Assembly: GCA_037951105.1 (NCBI GenBank)
Contig: JBAMJV010005504.1
Coordinates: 310,001 to 374,000, forward strand
Source of the DNA: Echinarachnius parma
Lineage: Eukaryota; Echinodermata; Echinoidea; Clypeasteroida; Echinarachniidae
Length of the DNA: 64,000 bases
Direction: 5' to 3'
Shown here in pieces: positions 22,202 through 33,734 of the stretch (position 1 is the stretch's first letter; each line of letters starts with the position of its first letter). Below the pieces are notes generated by a model. That model was not told where the DNA came from. It saw only the letters and a list, made by a program, of their open reading frames with translations, and ran no database searches. A program made the position numbers and the translations under genes.

Positions 22202-22603
22202 ATAGGTTTTCCCGCTCAATGTTACACTTTTTTCAATCGAATTCATCAAGGGTCATTCAAATTCAGTCATTACCGCGTAATCGTTGGTATCGGTCTTCCA
22301 AATTCCGAATAAGTGCAAGCAAATTCATGCATACGCATAAGCTTTCGTGAATAGACACAGAAGTTAATTTATGGGCACTCGAATTCGCGAATGTGCAGCC
22401 AACTGTCAACTGCCCTTTCGCGAATTCGAATGACCATTGATGAAAAGGTATGCTCTTTGTATTCACTTGCTCCTATGTGATTTTGAACAACTATTTACGC
22501 ATTCGAATGCTGCTTTCACACGGCGATTACAAATCGCGCGAATTCGTTTGCTCCTTTGATCAATTCGAATGGCACAATCGCAAAATTGAGCGGGAAAACC
22601 TAT
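22202..22603. mobile_element. MITE with 19-bp perfect terminal inverted repeats
   Basis: Starts ATAGGTTTTCCCGCTCAAT (22202-22220) and ends with its exact reverse complement (22585-22603). The interior has several CGAATTCG(A/C) words in both orientations. 402 bp, non-coding. It lies just past the sushi-like exon, presumably in an intron. Confidence 0.92.
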
Positions 22604-22859
22604 ACTACAGCCATACATACAACCTACAGATACACAAAATAACAATTTTAAAGTCATCCATGTAAAGTGTCTAGCTCCACAAAAATTACTTGGAGCTTCC
22701 TTGTTTCTCTTCTGCCGTGTTGTTTAGCTTATGGTAAAAGAAGAATAAAATAGGGTTAGATTTTTTCAAATGTCCCTTCAGTATGAAGATAATTATCATT
22801 GAAAATCATCATCTGAAAAGCGTAGCTAACGCTTTTGGTAAAAAGTAGAATTGCCGTAG

Positions 22860-23072
22860 TTGAACACGCCCGGCGCTTGATCAAGGACTCTGGCCTGCGG
22901 AGAAGCCGAAACCTTCGGCAGCGCAACCGTTACGACATGTACGAGTCGATGTACCCGACTGCATTGAGCCGAGCACGTACAAATTCTGTACCGTCTGTAT
23001 ACACGGGTAAGGATATCGTCAAACGGACGATTATTACTGTGGCAAATCTACGGCAGGCCATCAGTATTCGGT
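22860..23072 (+). CDS. Possible exon, GC-richer open frame
   Basis: A locally GC-rich frame open from 22826 to a stop near 23072. It reads VEHARRLIKDSGLRRSRNLR, then YDMYESMYPTALSRARTNSV. A good donor (CGG|GTAAGG) lies at about 23007/23008 in the phase (one base) used by the sushi-like exon. Upstream acceptors are poor. It could be a cytoplasmic exon of the same gene, a terminal exon if the donor is unused, or transposon-derived sequence. I do not recognise the peptide. Confidence 0.25.
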
Positions 23073-23719
23073 GATAAAATATGAACTCAATATTCGTTTT
23101 TTTTTTCACCAGGTAAACAGTAGTCGTTTTCTTTTAAACTTTCACAAAATATATATTTCAATTGTATTTTACAATGATATTGATATAAGATTGAAGTCTC
23201 AAATGTCATTTTGTGCAATATCTGACACTTGACATGGATCACTTTAGGTCCGAATTCTCATGTAGTCCGTTTGTGTAGCCCCGGACTAAATCGCGTCGTT
23301 TTACGTCATAGTCGGTCTGTTTGAAAACCTTTTGGCTAAATATAACCAATTGGTTATTTTTGGTATTCTCATGGAGTCCGTTTTTTTAGCCCGGTGCTAC
23401 ATCGCGTCGTTTTACGTCATTATAACCCGGAACTTTAGACCTGCTCTCAGAGCCGGGTTAAGTGAAAACCGTCGACCGTTTTCGACCAAAACGAGGCAAA
23501 GTCTTCAGAATAAGAAGATGATTTCTGGAATCGTTCCAGCATAAATCGTAAGTATGTTTGTTTATTCATAACATTTATTTCATGTAGTTTACGTTCAGTT
23601 GTGGGTTTAGTTATGTTAGTGTGTTTTTCTTTGCTCATTTTCAATCAATTATAACGCTTCAATTCAATTCTTCAATAACGTATGTTTGTTTTAATTTGTA
23701 TCCTTTTTGGTGTGCCAAG

Positions 23720-23801
23720 GAAGCAAGCTTTCAAGTGCTACAGCAATTGTTGAAACTACCAGTGCTACAAGGCTAGAGCTCCAAGAGACCAAGACCAAAG
23801 G
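23720..23801 (+). CDS. Possible small exon upstream of the Harbinger fragment
   Basis: Open sequence SKLSSATAIVETTSATRLEL… bounded by an AG after a T-rich run (TTTTTGGTGTGCCAAGGAAG) and a donor-like AAAG|GTAATT. It could belong to the DNA-binding protein or transposase of the Harbinger element. Too short to identify. Confidence 0.2.
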
Positions 23802-24553
23802 TAATTGTTTAATTTGTGATGAATGCAACATATTTTTTCCATATCTAGTAACTCTAGAGAAGCACTGGCGTTCTAGGTCCAGCTAATACTGCCCCCGAAT
23901 TACACATTTTATGTGCACGATAATTGTGCTTAAAATGATACATATGATACAGTACATACCACCGATGAGTGCACAAATATGTAATACAACTTTGGGGTGG
24001 ATACAATTTTTTCGCTCCATTCCGCATCAAAATTAGTGATTTATGCACCTCCTCGACTTCGGTCTCCATTCAAGCAGAGTTCAAGTACTGCGCACGCCAA
24101 ATAGACGGCAGATTTTACGCGCGCGTGTGGTCGTACTTAGCACTGTTGCACACCTACGAGGTTGCCTAGCTGGAATGCTCCTCAGGGAATGGACAATGTG
24201 CACTTTGTGCGCTGAATTGAGTGCAGTATGTATCAGATGTCGGGGAAAAAATGTTGATGCGCTGCAAGTGTCGAAAGATGGAACGTGCTCTATATAAGAA
24301 GCCACCATTATTGTTATTATAATATTTCAATTTAAACCTGCTGTCCTGTCTCATGTTTGAATGTCGAATGAACAGTACCATGTGCACATGATATCGTTTC
24401 ACTGAAATATAATACAATTGTCCCCATGTTGTACTGATGCAGGAAACACAGCTTTACATCAAGTGTGGAAAATCAATATGATGCATTCTATGTTTCAATA
24501 TGTGTTGAAATTATGTGAAGATATTGTTTTTAATGTCTAATATTTTGTTGCAG

Positions 24554-24783
24554 ATCATGGATCATCTGGCACACCTTCGCCATCTGGCGCACTTACAGGG
24601 GTTGGCGGAGGCCAGAGAGGGGTTTGGCAGTCCGCATAAATCCCCTGGAGCACTACGATGATGAGGCATTCATGTCCAGGTACATGTTTTCCAAAGAAAC
24701 AACCCTGTACCTCATCTACATGCTGGATGAGGATCTGAGAAGGGACTACGGCAAGAGCTGGTTATTACCTGTCCATATACAGG
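24554..24783 (+). pseudogene. HARBI1-like (PIF/Harbinger) transposase, N-terminal exon, frameshifted
   Basis: After a good acceptor (TTTTGTTGCAG) an ATG at 24557 opens MDHLAHLRHLAHLQGLAEA…, which runs into a stop. The homologous reading then continues in another frame as NPLEHYDDEAFMSRYMFSKE, then LLYLIYMLDEDL-like sequence and LLPVHIQ, up to a strong donor CAG|GTAAGT. The 'NPLE-YDDEAF-RYRFSK' block is the hallmark N-terminus of Harbinger-type DDE transposases, which cut and paste DNA. The frame change between the two parts means this copy is broken. The residue block normally following (…LRFYATG) is not found before the next fragment. Confidence 0.75.
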
Positions 24784-24971
24784 TAAGTAATCAATTCCAG
24801 ATTAGATTATAATATTTGTTTGTTTGTTTGTTCCTTCCCAAGTGAGCAATTATATTTCCCACTAATTCCCGCCCATCAGAAAAATAAATTATTTCCAGAG
24901 AAACATGCCAAACCTAAGTGGCATTACTGCTAGGTGACATTGGTTGTGTCAAGGAATAAGACCATGTAATG

Positions 24972-25000
24972 ACACACACACACACGCACACACAGACAAA
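24972..25000. repeat. Short (CA)n microsatellite
   Basis: ACACACACACACACGCACACACAG. A simple repeat in the gap between the Harbinger fragments. Confidence 0.9.
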
Positions 25001-25325
25001 GTACAATTATGTGGTTTTGAACAAACCACTTTCTATGTACACTTTGCAACCAGAGACCGAGAGTAAAGTCTCCTGAAACTAATACTTCTTGGACTCTTTG
25101 TGAGTTATTCAGTCGCGAGCATCATGAACTGATTGAAATTATTTGAACTATGCTTGTGATCTTATTGAATGGTGAGATGTTACAACCTTTATTACTATTT
25201 AATGTCAAATACCAAATTTATCCAGATTATGATTTCTGTAATTGATCAGAGATGCGAGTTATTTCACCAAATACCATCCATGACATTATTTCTTTTTTCC
25301 TTTTCTTTTTAATTATTGATTACTA

Positions 25326-25432
25326 GGCTCCTTCCAGAAGGTGCATGGTGATGAGGCCCAGATGCCGCAGTCTTCTGTATGCAGAGTGCTGAATGCTGCG
25401 TCAGAAGCAGTAGCAAGACCAATACACAGATA
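25326..25432 (+). pseudogene. HARBI1-like transposase, second fragment
   Basis: Encodes GSFQKVHGDEAQMPQSSVCR, then VLNAASEAVARPIHR and a stop. This matches the 'ATGSFQ..VGD…SQSTVSRIVHRVSEAIAR' segment of Harbinger transposases, which follows the N-terminal block. Joining directly to the donor at 24783 does not keep the frame, so a connecting piece is missing. The DDE catalytic region was not found downstream. Confidence 0.7.
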
Positions 25433-25544
25433 AAATGTTATTTGTGACCCTTCATGAAAAGGATCCCTTTTTGTTTTAATTTTGCAAACATTTTAATGAA
25501 ATTTGTTTAATTTTTTCTATTTTCCGTAAACATACTCTTGAACT

Positions 25545-26078
25545 AAACTGGGTTCCAAAAGAAACTTATCACTTCTTCAGAGCGACACACATTAAAATCC
25601 AAAGCATAAAAATTAATCATATTTGGGCATAGATTAGCTATAATACCCCTCAGCAAGCTCATCTAAAAAAATTATGTTTGCTTTAGTCAACAAAGAATAA
25701 AAGAAGATGAAATCGCAAGAGGTAATTTTTCAAAAATCACAGAAAATGCTCGCCTTCCGGGCACAGATCTCGGTACGGACAATAGCCAGTCTAGTGGTTA
25801 CATAACCCGCTTTGAAGTTGAATGAATAGCTATTGAAAGTTCTGAATAGACCGCCTTTCGTGGAGGTTCGAAGCAAGCAGTTTCTGTGATTTTGAAAAGT
25901 GACCTGTAGTGATTCCATCGCATTTTTCTCATTTTGGTAAAAGCGAACTCTAAATTTTTAGGACATGCTTCATAAGGAGAGTGATAGCTTATCTGTGTCT
26001 AAATATGATTCAATTTGATGATATGGATTTTAGTGAGCATGGCTCTGAAAAAGTGATGTTTCTTTTGGAACCCAGTTT
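25545..26078. mobile_element. TIR element, 21-bp inverted repeats
   Basis: Starts AAACTGGGTTCCAAAAGAAA(C) and ends with the reverse complement (26058-26078). Further inward the repeats continue with indels (ATCACTTCTTCAGAGC / GCTCTGAAAAAGTGAT). 534 bp, non-coding. Confidence 0.85.
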
Positions 26079-26571
26079 ATATATACCTTGGTTATAAAAT
26101 GGCTGCAAACACATGCTAACAGACTCCTTATTACTCATAATCAAACGATCATGTGTACAAATTGTCAATATTTAGTGACACCACCGGGACATCAAGGCCT
26201 ATCTTGTGCATCATCTAACTGTGATATCTGTGTCTCACCACTGGCACTTGTCCAACATGTTGATTAAAGGGGACGGAAATGCAGGAAATTTTGCAGGCTA
26301 CTGCTGATAAGTGCATAATCCATGTCACTATTAGTTGTATATCACTAGTAATGGAAATAATAACTTTCTAAAAAACATTATACACTGTTTTGACAGCACT
26401 CGAGGCTGCTATGTTTCCAGCTTTTCCTTCCCCTTTAATGCTGATCTGAATTCATCATCATTTTCTGCTTTCAAGTAAAATATCTCCGCATTAGCCATTA
26501 GTAAACTATCACTTGTGTACAAATTATAGAAAATTCAATAAATAAATTTGTTTTAGTAAAGAAAGGTTAAA

Positions 26572-26862
26572 TTAAAGGGATCAAGTAACATTAAGCAAAT
26601 CCTCAAAACCCCAGAACTCCAGCGGGTTTACTATGTTGTATTTCTATAAAAAATAGAAGCATGGGACATTTTTTGTATTTCCCTTTCCTCAAATAGATAT
26701 TCACGATTAATGAATATCTCATTGCATTTACGCTCATTACTCGGCCATATACGCAAAATGTTCAGACATTACTCTGTGGATATATCAGATTGCAACAATA
26801 CACATTGTATCAACCATTCATCAATTTTTGCACATGTCAACAAAGTTACTAGATTCCTTTAA
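26572..26862. mobile_element. TTAA-ended MITE family 4, short copy
   Basis: Left TTAAAGGGATCAAGTAACAT, right …GTTACTAGATTCCTTTAA. The right half shares CATTACTCGGCCATATACGC and GTCAACAAAGTTACTAGAT with 17265-17416 and 42661-43047. 291 bp. Confidence 0.75.
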
Positions 26863-27554
26863 AATGCTACAATGAATTGAGTTAATTCAAAGACAAACAA
26901 ATATCACTCGAAATACAAATTTGTCTATGATGGCAATAGGAAGTGTTTTTGATAACTTATATACATGTATAACTTGATAACGTATTATTATACAATGAAA
27001 TGTTTGGGCTACTGCTCAAACAAATATCTGTATAAAGATGATTCATGTTGGATGTGAAGTTAACTTGGTATGCAACACATTTTTTTGGATAACTTCTTTA
27101 ATGCCTGACGTCTCTATTCCAACGTTTTGTTGCATTAATATCTGAGAATGAATTACTTATACATTTTGTTCTATCATTGTTTTAGCCAAGCTATTTGTCA
27201 AGTCTGTCGACAACAATTTTGAAAGGATTTATGTATCGATTTCTCTCTAGATAGATTGAAATATAATACAAATTTTCATCACATGAAATACTGTTGAACA
27301 TGCTTTGTAAGTTTTTAACTTTTGATTGATATCCACATTTTTGAGAACTATGATTGTGAAAACAAAACATGCAATCACTTTCGTTAAATTTGCTATTTGT
27401 TATACATACATGTTTGTTTTCTATGTTTTGAATTGGCTTGTTCTTTTTATGAGATTAAAACAAGAGATTATATTCACATTTTTACAAAACTTCAATTAAT
27501 TTTTCTGAATGCTGATGAAAGGATTGATTGTTATTTTGAAGTGATGATCACGAC

Positions 27555-27750
27555 TTAAATGAAGCAGTGATGGTTTTGATGATGACGATGACGTCAATGA
27601 AGTATGATGGTAATTATGAAGATGTTGATGGTGATGGTGAAGATGATGCTAATGATTATGATGTTGATAATGTTGATGATGATTATGATGATCATGAAGG
27701 TGATGGTGATGAGACAGTGGTGACAATGTCGATGATGATGATGTTGTTGA
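27555..27750. repeat. Imperfect (GAT)n trinucleotide repeat
   Basis: About 200 bp of degenerate GATGATGAT/GATGTTGAT. It produces Asp/Met-rich open frames that I regard as repeat by-products. Confidence 0.9.
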
Positions 27751-28224
27751 TCAGGTGATGATAACTGTATGGCTAGCAAATGGGAGATTGTAATAATAGT
27801 AATCGATTTGACATACAACATCTGAACAAAATTATAACAAAAAGCCAACAAATGAAATTTACTCATCTACCCATCTGATCCTTTAGAAAATTGACGAAAA
27901 ATATCTTCTGGTATGGTTATTTAAAAAATGTAACAGTAGCCGCGAACAACAACATAATTGTTTCCATTTATTGCATTTGGTTTGCGTGAATTAACTGTAC
28001 ACGCTTTTGTATGTACAGGACTGGGACTGGACTAATATCGTAACTAATTGATTGATGTGATGGAGAATTTGCTGTATTTGTGTGGAATTAGTGGAATTAT
28101 TTGCCGTTCTGACAAACATTTGAAAGACTAAATTGTATTTCATTCCGTATTTCACATGAAATATTCCATTGAAGAGTTTCTAGACGGGAAATACACCACA
28201 TGATTTGATGTCTTGTTTTGCTAG

Positions 28225-28275
28225 GCACGAACTCGAGATGCGGCTGCCGACCAGCTGATCGACACAGTTCGTTGA
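28225..28275 (+). pseudogene. Candidate last exon of a Harbinger-type transposase
   Basis: After TTTTGCTAG the frame reads ARTRDAAADQLIDTVR and stops. Harbinger transposases commonly end in '…R-x-x-AxRxxLIxxxF', which this resembles. It could be the 3' end of the element whose 5' pieces lie at 24.5-25.4 kb, but the middle is missing and the match is short. Confidence 0.3.
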
Positions 28276-28354
28276 CCTTGCCTGGAAAAGGGGTGGATTG
28301 GGGGGGCGGGAAAGGACCCCCCGCAATGGTTTTGGGGTCATGTGATGTGGTCTG

Positions 28355-28550
28355 AGCATGCTCAGTTCAAATAACCTTTTGGTCTGACCAAATGGTTAAA
28401 TTTAACCTTTTGGTCTGACCAAAAGGTTAAAATAACCTATTGGTTTTTTAACCCGTTGCTTGAGAATAACAAGTGGCAGGTTTTCTTTAGCACTGTGCTA
28501 AAAAACCTATTGGTTAAAAAACCTTTTGGTTATTTTAGACCGTTGATGAG
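28355..28550. repeat. Palindromic repeat of AACCTTTTGGTCTGACC words
   Basis: AACCTTTTGGTCTGACCAAA and its inverse AACC(T/A)(A/T)TTGGTTAAA recur several times within 200 bp, forming nested hairpins. A similar word set (AAACCTTTTGGCTAAATATA, AACCAATTGGTT) occurs at 23320-23360. Confidence 0.6.
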
Positions 28551-28716
28551 AATTCCACCCTAAGTGCACCAAATTTCATCAAAATTGCTCAAAAACTGAG
28601 AAAGTAGTTCGCTCCACAAACTTATTGCAACGGACCGACCGACCGACCGCCCGCCCACACGCTGATTTCTACATGTATATACCCCCTTTCAAACTTCGTT
28701 TGGGCGGGGGTATAAA
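28549..28716 (+). mobile_element. Third pearl-like family, 3' end only
   Basis: ACCAAATTTCATCAAAATTG, then CTCAAAAACTGAGAAAG, then (GACC)n/(CCGC)n at about 28634-28655, then the hairpin TACCCCC…ACTTCGTT…GGGGGTA and TAAAAAG. This is the same order (core-like line, GGAC-type tract, hairpin with an ACTTCGTT loop, TAAAA) as family A. The 5' part was not found. Confidence 0.6.
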
Positions 28717-30520
28717 AAGTAATTTTCACCAAAATTTGAGATACGAGGTTTTAACAGCCCAGCGACGGTATACATTGTTGTAGTGAGCAAAACACAATTA
28801 GGCTTATTAATGACGAAGGGACACCATACTAGATATTTTATTGATATTTTATTGATAATAATGTTTATTGGGATCTAGTAAACTGAATCGAACTCCACGT
28901 TCACTTTGCATCCAGTTACCAGCGCTGAATTTAAGGAAAAATATGGAAAAGCTTTTGACAATCATTAAAACAATACCTCTGTAGTGAATACAATGATTAT
29001 GACGCAATATTATGTGATCTACAATCAAATACATCACGCACACACGCACGCCCACACAAACAGAAGAATTTGAACGTGAAGTACAAATTTAACAATGTAA
29101 GACAAGCTTTTTATTTACTTCTAGGCAAAAGTGTTAACAAAGTCACGGCATTCATAATAGTTTAGTTCATTCGTACAGTTCAAAGAACATTTTTCTTTAT
29201 ATTTTTATACAGAACAGGCACATTTCATATCTAAACAAACTTTGGATATATATATATATATATATATAAAAATACTAGGAAGAAAGAAAAAAAAGGAACT
29301 TAATGAATATGTACACATACTCGTTATCTTTATATATTTCTATAGCTTATGGCAAAGACTTCAAAATAATTTACACAAAAATAGTTGCAGGAAAAGTTCC
29401 CTAAACATGCAACATAAATATTATCATCGTATTGCAGTTCATAGTTATTTTTATTTACAAACAGTATAAAAGATAATATACACCTGATTTGTATGTTGCA
29501 ATATAATAGAAGATGACTAAAAAGCAGGGATCATCAATCTATAAAATGACTAACTTCTAAACTAAATTATATGCATATATTGCAGATTTTCAAAGCAGAA
29601 GGGTGATGCTCATCTGTTCCTCAACATTATTATGATGCTAACCAAATTATTTTCTTTTTACTACTTAATAAATACTCGAAGCATTTTTACACAATCTAAA
29701 ATGCATATGTATTGTTCTCCGTATTACATTTTCATTACCTCCGTATTACTTTTTCATTTTAACTTCAGCTCTTGTTTAATAAGTTCATAAACATTCTTCC
29801 AAACGTGTTAAAAAAGCAAGACAAACCATTATTTCAGCAACATAATGTAATGATGGACTGTATTTCACCTCATGTAAATCATTTTGCCCACTTAAATTTA
29901 ACATATTATCAATTACATGTTAATGACTACTCCCAGTTAACCATGAAAATTGCACCCACATATCACACAGTAACATTATACAAATATCATGGTTCTTCAC
30001 TACATCAAAAAGTGAGATCAATGTTTTATTGCTCAACAATCTTCATTCCCGTTTGTAAATGTGTGCATATAGCTAGGCAGGCTGTACTTGTTTTCAGGTG
30101 TATGGGTGAGCATTTGGGTGCGTTTCTGTGTATGTATGTTTGTCTGTGAGTATGTTAGTGTCACATACATTTCTGAACTCAAGCACACAAGTTTATGATC
30201 TGTACTTTGATGGTTTGGAACTTGGCATAACACCAATCTAACAGCTGGAATTGTGAGCAAATTCTACATCATACATTTAAGTACAGTGAACCACCAAACC
30301 TTCAATTTGTACTATTTTATATATTCTGTCTAGGGACACTAACATAACAGAAGTATAAATTACATTTTTAAATTTGTCTAAAAGGTTTGGTATTTTTGGC
30401 ACTGAACTGACAAAAGTTTCTCTTCTCATTTCTAGAGTACACTTTAAAAGTGTAAAATTGAAATAATCTGAATATGATACAATTTTAATAATTATGACAT
30501 ACATAGTAAAACTCTGGTTT
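28717..30520. other. Gene-free AT-rich stretch
   Basis: No exon, TIR pair or tandem array recognised other than a short (TA)n at about 29247-29270. Several minus-strand AATAAA hexamers near 28835-28870 could end a minus-strand transcript, but nothing ties them to a gene. Confidence 0.35.
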
Positions 30521-30526
30521 ATGCTT

Positions 30527-31073
30527 GGGTTACAAATGCTCCGATTTGGGATACGGAGCCCGTACGATGCCCATTTTAGGTGAAATCTTGCGGGAATCTT
30601 GCGGTGCCCGCAAGGGTGCCGTGGATATCGTGCGGTCGCCGATGCATTTTCCACGCCGTACGATGTCAAAAAATTGTTTAACCTGGAGTTTTTAAAAAAA
30701 TGCATCATACAATTTTTTTCATGCCGTAAGCCATCACACGGGCACCGCACGGACACCGTATCATTTTCCCGAATATCGTACGATTTTGCGACTGAATTTG
30801 GGGCCACTCAAATCGCACGATATCGTAAGAGTATCTTGCAATGCCCGTACGGGTCCCGGAAGGCGTCCGTACAAGCGCTCAGATTGTAAGTACCGGAGCA
30901 GTGCGATTTAATTTTGCTTGAACTCCCAAAATCATTGTACGGTCCCCGGCAAATATGTGACAGCTACACAAAGATATCGCAGACATGGTATGATATCCCA
31001 AATCCACGAAATAGTAGAAAATCCACCGTAGGTTAAAAAAATTGTACGGCGCTTGGAGCATTTGTGACCTAGG
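30527..31073. mobile_element. TIR/foldback element rich in CGTACGG words
   Basis: Left GGGTTACAAATGCTCC and right GGAGCATTTGTGACCTA are inverted repeats. The interior is GC-richer than its surroundings and full of CGTACGG/CCGTACG and TATCGTGCG words in both orientations, as in a long decayed hairpin. 176- and 96-codon frames run through it on opposite strands and are not genes. Similar in style to 47553-48475. Confidence 0.75.
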
Positions 31074-31619
31074 CATTAGAGGGTACTTAGCTAAATGTTA
31101 GCTGAGTTAGCTAAGAACTGAGTGCAGGAACTGCAAGAGCGCATACATTTAGAGCAAAAAGGAGGTTTGTTTGATGAGAATTATATGAGTGGCTGCCAAG
31201 TGGTACATCTGGATCATCTTCTACTTGGTCACTCAAATCCAACCAACATTCTCTTCATATCATTTCAAACCCAAAATTAAACTTCACAATTTAGATAACA
31301 AATTAAAAATGTGTAATGAAAATGTACCATCTAACACTAACTATATAGCAAGTAATGCAATAATTTTCAAACATTCAACAATTAATTGTCCAGCTAAAAG
31401 TGGACTAAGGAAGTTACTCCAAGGAAACAGACAGGTAATAGCTAATATGTGAACAATTGACAATTTTGAGATATATATGAATTAAACTTGAAATCATTGA
31501 TCATGCATTACAAAAATTAAGTTTTACGTGTTAATGGGTGTAAGTTAACAAACTAACTTTCATAATCATAAAATTGTTAACCTGTTCTTTACTTCTGACA
31601 TTTTAAAACTCCCATCGAG

Positions 31620-32145
31620 TTAAAGGGATACTTCAGGGGAGCTTCAAGAAATAATTTGTTTGTTAGTTAATGAAAAGCTGAGTGTCAAATTTGAAACAGC
31701 ATACAATTACAATGACAAAATAAACTTTATTTGATCAAAATTGGTTCAGAAACAGCCGAAATATCAATAAATATATCCGATTGGAATTAAAGTAGGATCC
31801 CACATTTATTTCATGATTTAGGATGAAAAAAATGCTTACACTTTTTCAAAAATGTACAAAAGAGGTTTATAAATAGTTGCTGATGATCTCTCTATTTAAT
31901 CATTTATTTTTTACAATACATCACATACACAATTTTTTATAAAAATGGTTGAAACCAATGCATTTTTAGAGAGTGCCCCCTTGTGTGTTAATGTTTTTTT
32001 TTTAATGATAAGTCTTTTTACTTAGTCGTTTATAATTTGTTATACTTTTCGAGCATGGTGGAGTTATAACTATTAGTTTGCAATGTTATGGTGCAAGTTT
32101 TGGTTACTAAAATTCAGTTTGACCAAAACTGTACTATCCCTTTAA
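31620..32145. mobile_element. TTAA-ended MITE family 1, complete copy (inverted orientation)
   Basis: Left TTAAAGGGATACTTCAGGGG, right GACCAAAACTGTACTATCCC followed by TTTAA. The interior matches 15608-16150 in reverse (GAGCATGGTGGAGTTATAAC, AGAGTGCCCCCTTGTGTG). 526 bp. Confidence 0.85.
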
Positions 32146-33173
32146 TACAAGGCTAACCGTGTTCCCATAGGCAATGTGTTAATAACAAACCCGTCATGTA
32201 TTTTATCCAGTGCCAAGACCTTGAATGAGGGGTTTTTGCCTCAAGTACCACAAGCTCAGATAAAAACAACTTTCTGTTATGGTATAGAGTATGCCCGTAC
32301 ATAAATAATTATGTATTCAATATTTATGTTGAACGTCCTTAGAAACATACATGTATGTCCTTTAACATCCAATAAGTTCTACTTCATTTTCTAAACATAC
32401 CACATGTTTGATTTCATAATTTAATTAGTGGCAAAGCACTTTGTATAAACTGATTGCATTGTGAGAGAATTAGAGACAAGCTTTTTTTAAAGCTAAAAAC
32501 AACCATTTGATAATGCATTGTAGAACACAATTTTACTTAAACCCAACTATGCTGATTTTAGTGTAATAACTAACATAATACATTTTAAAGTTTGCTATTG
32601 TAAAACCTAACAGAATAGAAAACCCATACTCTGTACAATTGACATAGCAGAAGACGTGTAAAGTGAATGCCCAAAACATGATAAAACAATGCGGTTGCTG
32701 AACCTTCTTCCAATATCACACCACATATCAAATATTAACCCTGTTTCAAAGGGTCAGTAGCTGACATTTACAAGCATATCCAAAACATTTGATTAAATGT
32801 GCAAAATATAACTAAAGCATGATTTCCATCAAAAAGTTCAACCAATTGTGTAAACCCTTTCCAGGCCCCACTAATTTATGATGGTACAAAACTGGCTTCA
32901 TAAAGACGATTTGAACACCGACATGAGTAAAACAAAAATGTTGTTGTTAATCTTTCCTTTAGTCTGTATCAGGCGTGAGGCCTCACAATATTTGTTTTTG
33001 GTTAAGTTTAAATTTTACCAATTATTACTGATCACAAGCCTCGTATTATAACATAACAATTGAAAATCCTTCATTATATACATGTACATAATACATATAA
33101 TTATATATATTCTACAAATGCAGCAATTATGATTTAGAACTTTGAAATCAATCAAAATAAACAATTACATGTA
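32146..33173. other. Gene-free AT-rich stretch
   Basis: I see nothing here beyond low-complexity AT-rich sequence and ACATGTA words common across the window. Confidence 0.35.
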
Positions 33174-33734
33174 TTAAAGGGGAAGTTTCCCCACCTTCAA
33201 TTTACTTTTGATTATGTTCTCTACACATCAAAACATAATTTCATGCAAATGTGTCCAACATTTGCCCTCTGAACAAAGGAGGGGCTTCATTCAAAGGCAC
33301 TCGCTTTATGGGATAATCCAATTCATCGCGTACAGCAGGGAGGCTGCCATTATATTTTGTGAAACCCGGATTTGTAATTGTTCGCACTAAAATGTTACAT
33401 CAAACTCGAACAAACAAGCTTGGCCCCTTTTTGTTAGCTCTTGTAGCTCGCAGGGTTTGTGCACAAATAAAAGGCAAAACGTGAGCCAACAAAAAGAGTT
33501 GTTCGGGTTTGACGTCACATTTTAGAGCAAACAATTCCAAATCCGAGTTTCATAAACATCAATGCAAGCCTCCATGCTGTACGCGATGAATGGGATAAGC
33601 CTGTACAGCGAGTCACTTTGAATGATGCTCCCCCCTTGCCCAGAGGGCCAATACTGGACTTATTTGCATGAAATTCTGTTTTAATGTGTAGAGAACTTAA
33701 TCAAAAGTAAATGATGGGGAAACTTCCCCTTTAA
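33174..33734. mobile_element. TTAA-ended foldback element, family 3
   Basis: Left TTAAAGGGGAAGTTTCCCCA and right TGGGGAAACTTCCCCTTTAA (one-base offset) are inverted. The arms continue inward for over 150 bp: CTCTACACATCAAAACATAA / TTTTAATGTGTAGAGA, TTTGCCCTCTGAACAAAGGA / GCCCAGAGGGCCAAT, ATTCATCGCGTACAGCA / TGCTGTACGCGATGAAT. 561 bp, nearly all stem, no coding. Confidence 0.9.

Noticed and set aside
27567-27758. Asp-rich plus-strand frame
   Set aside because: Product of the (GAT)n repeat.
30277-30889. 176- and 96-codon frames on opposite strands
   Set aside because: They run through the CGTACGG foldback element and mirror each other as expected of a palindrome.
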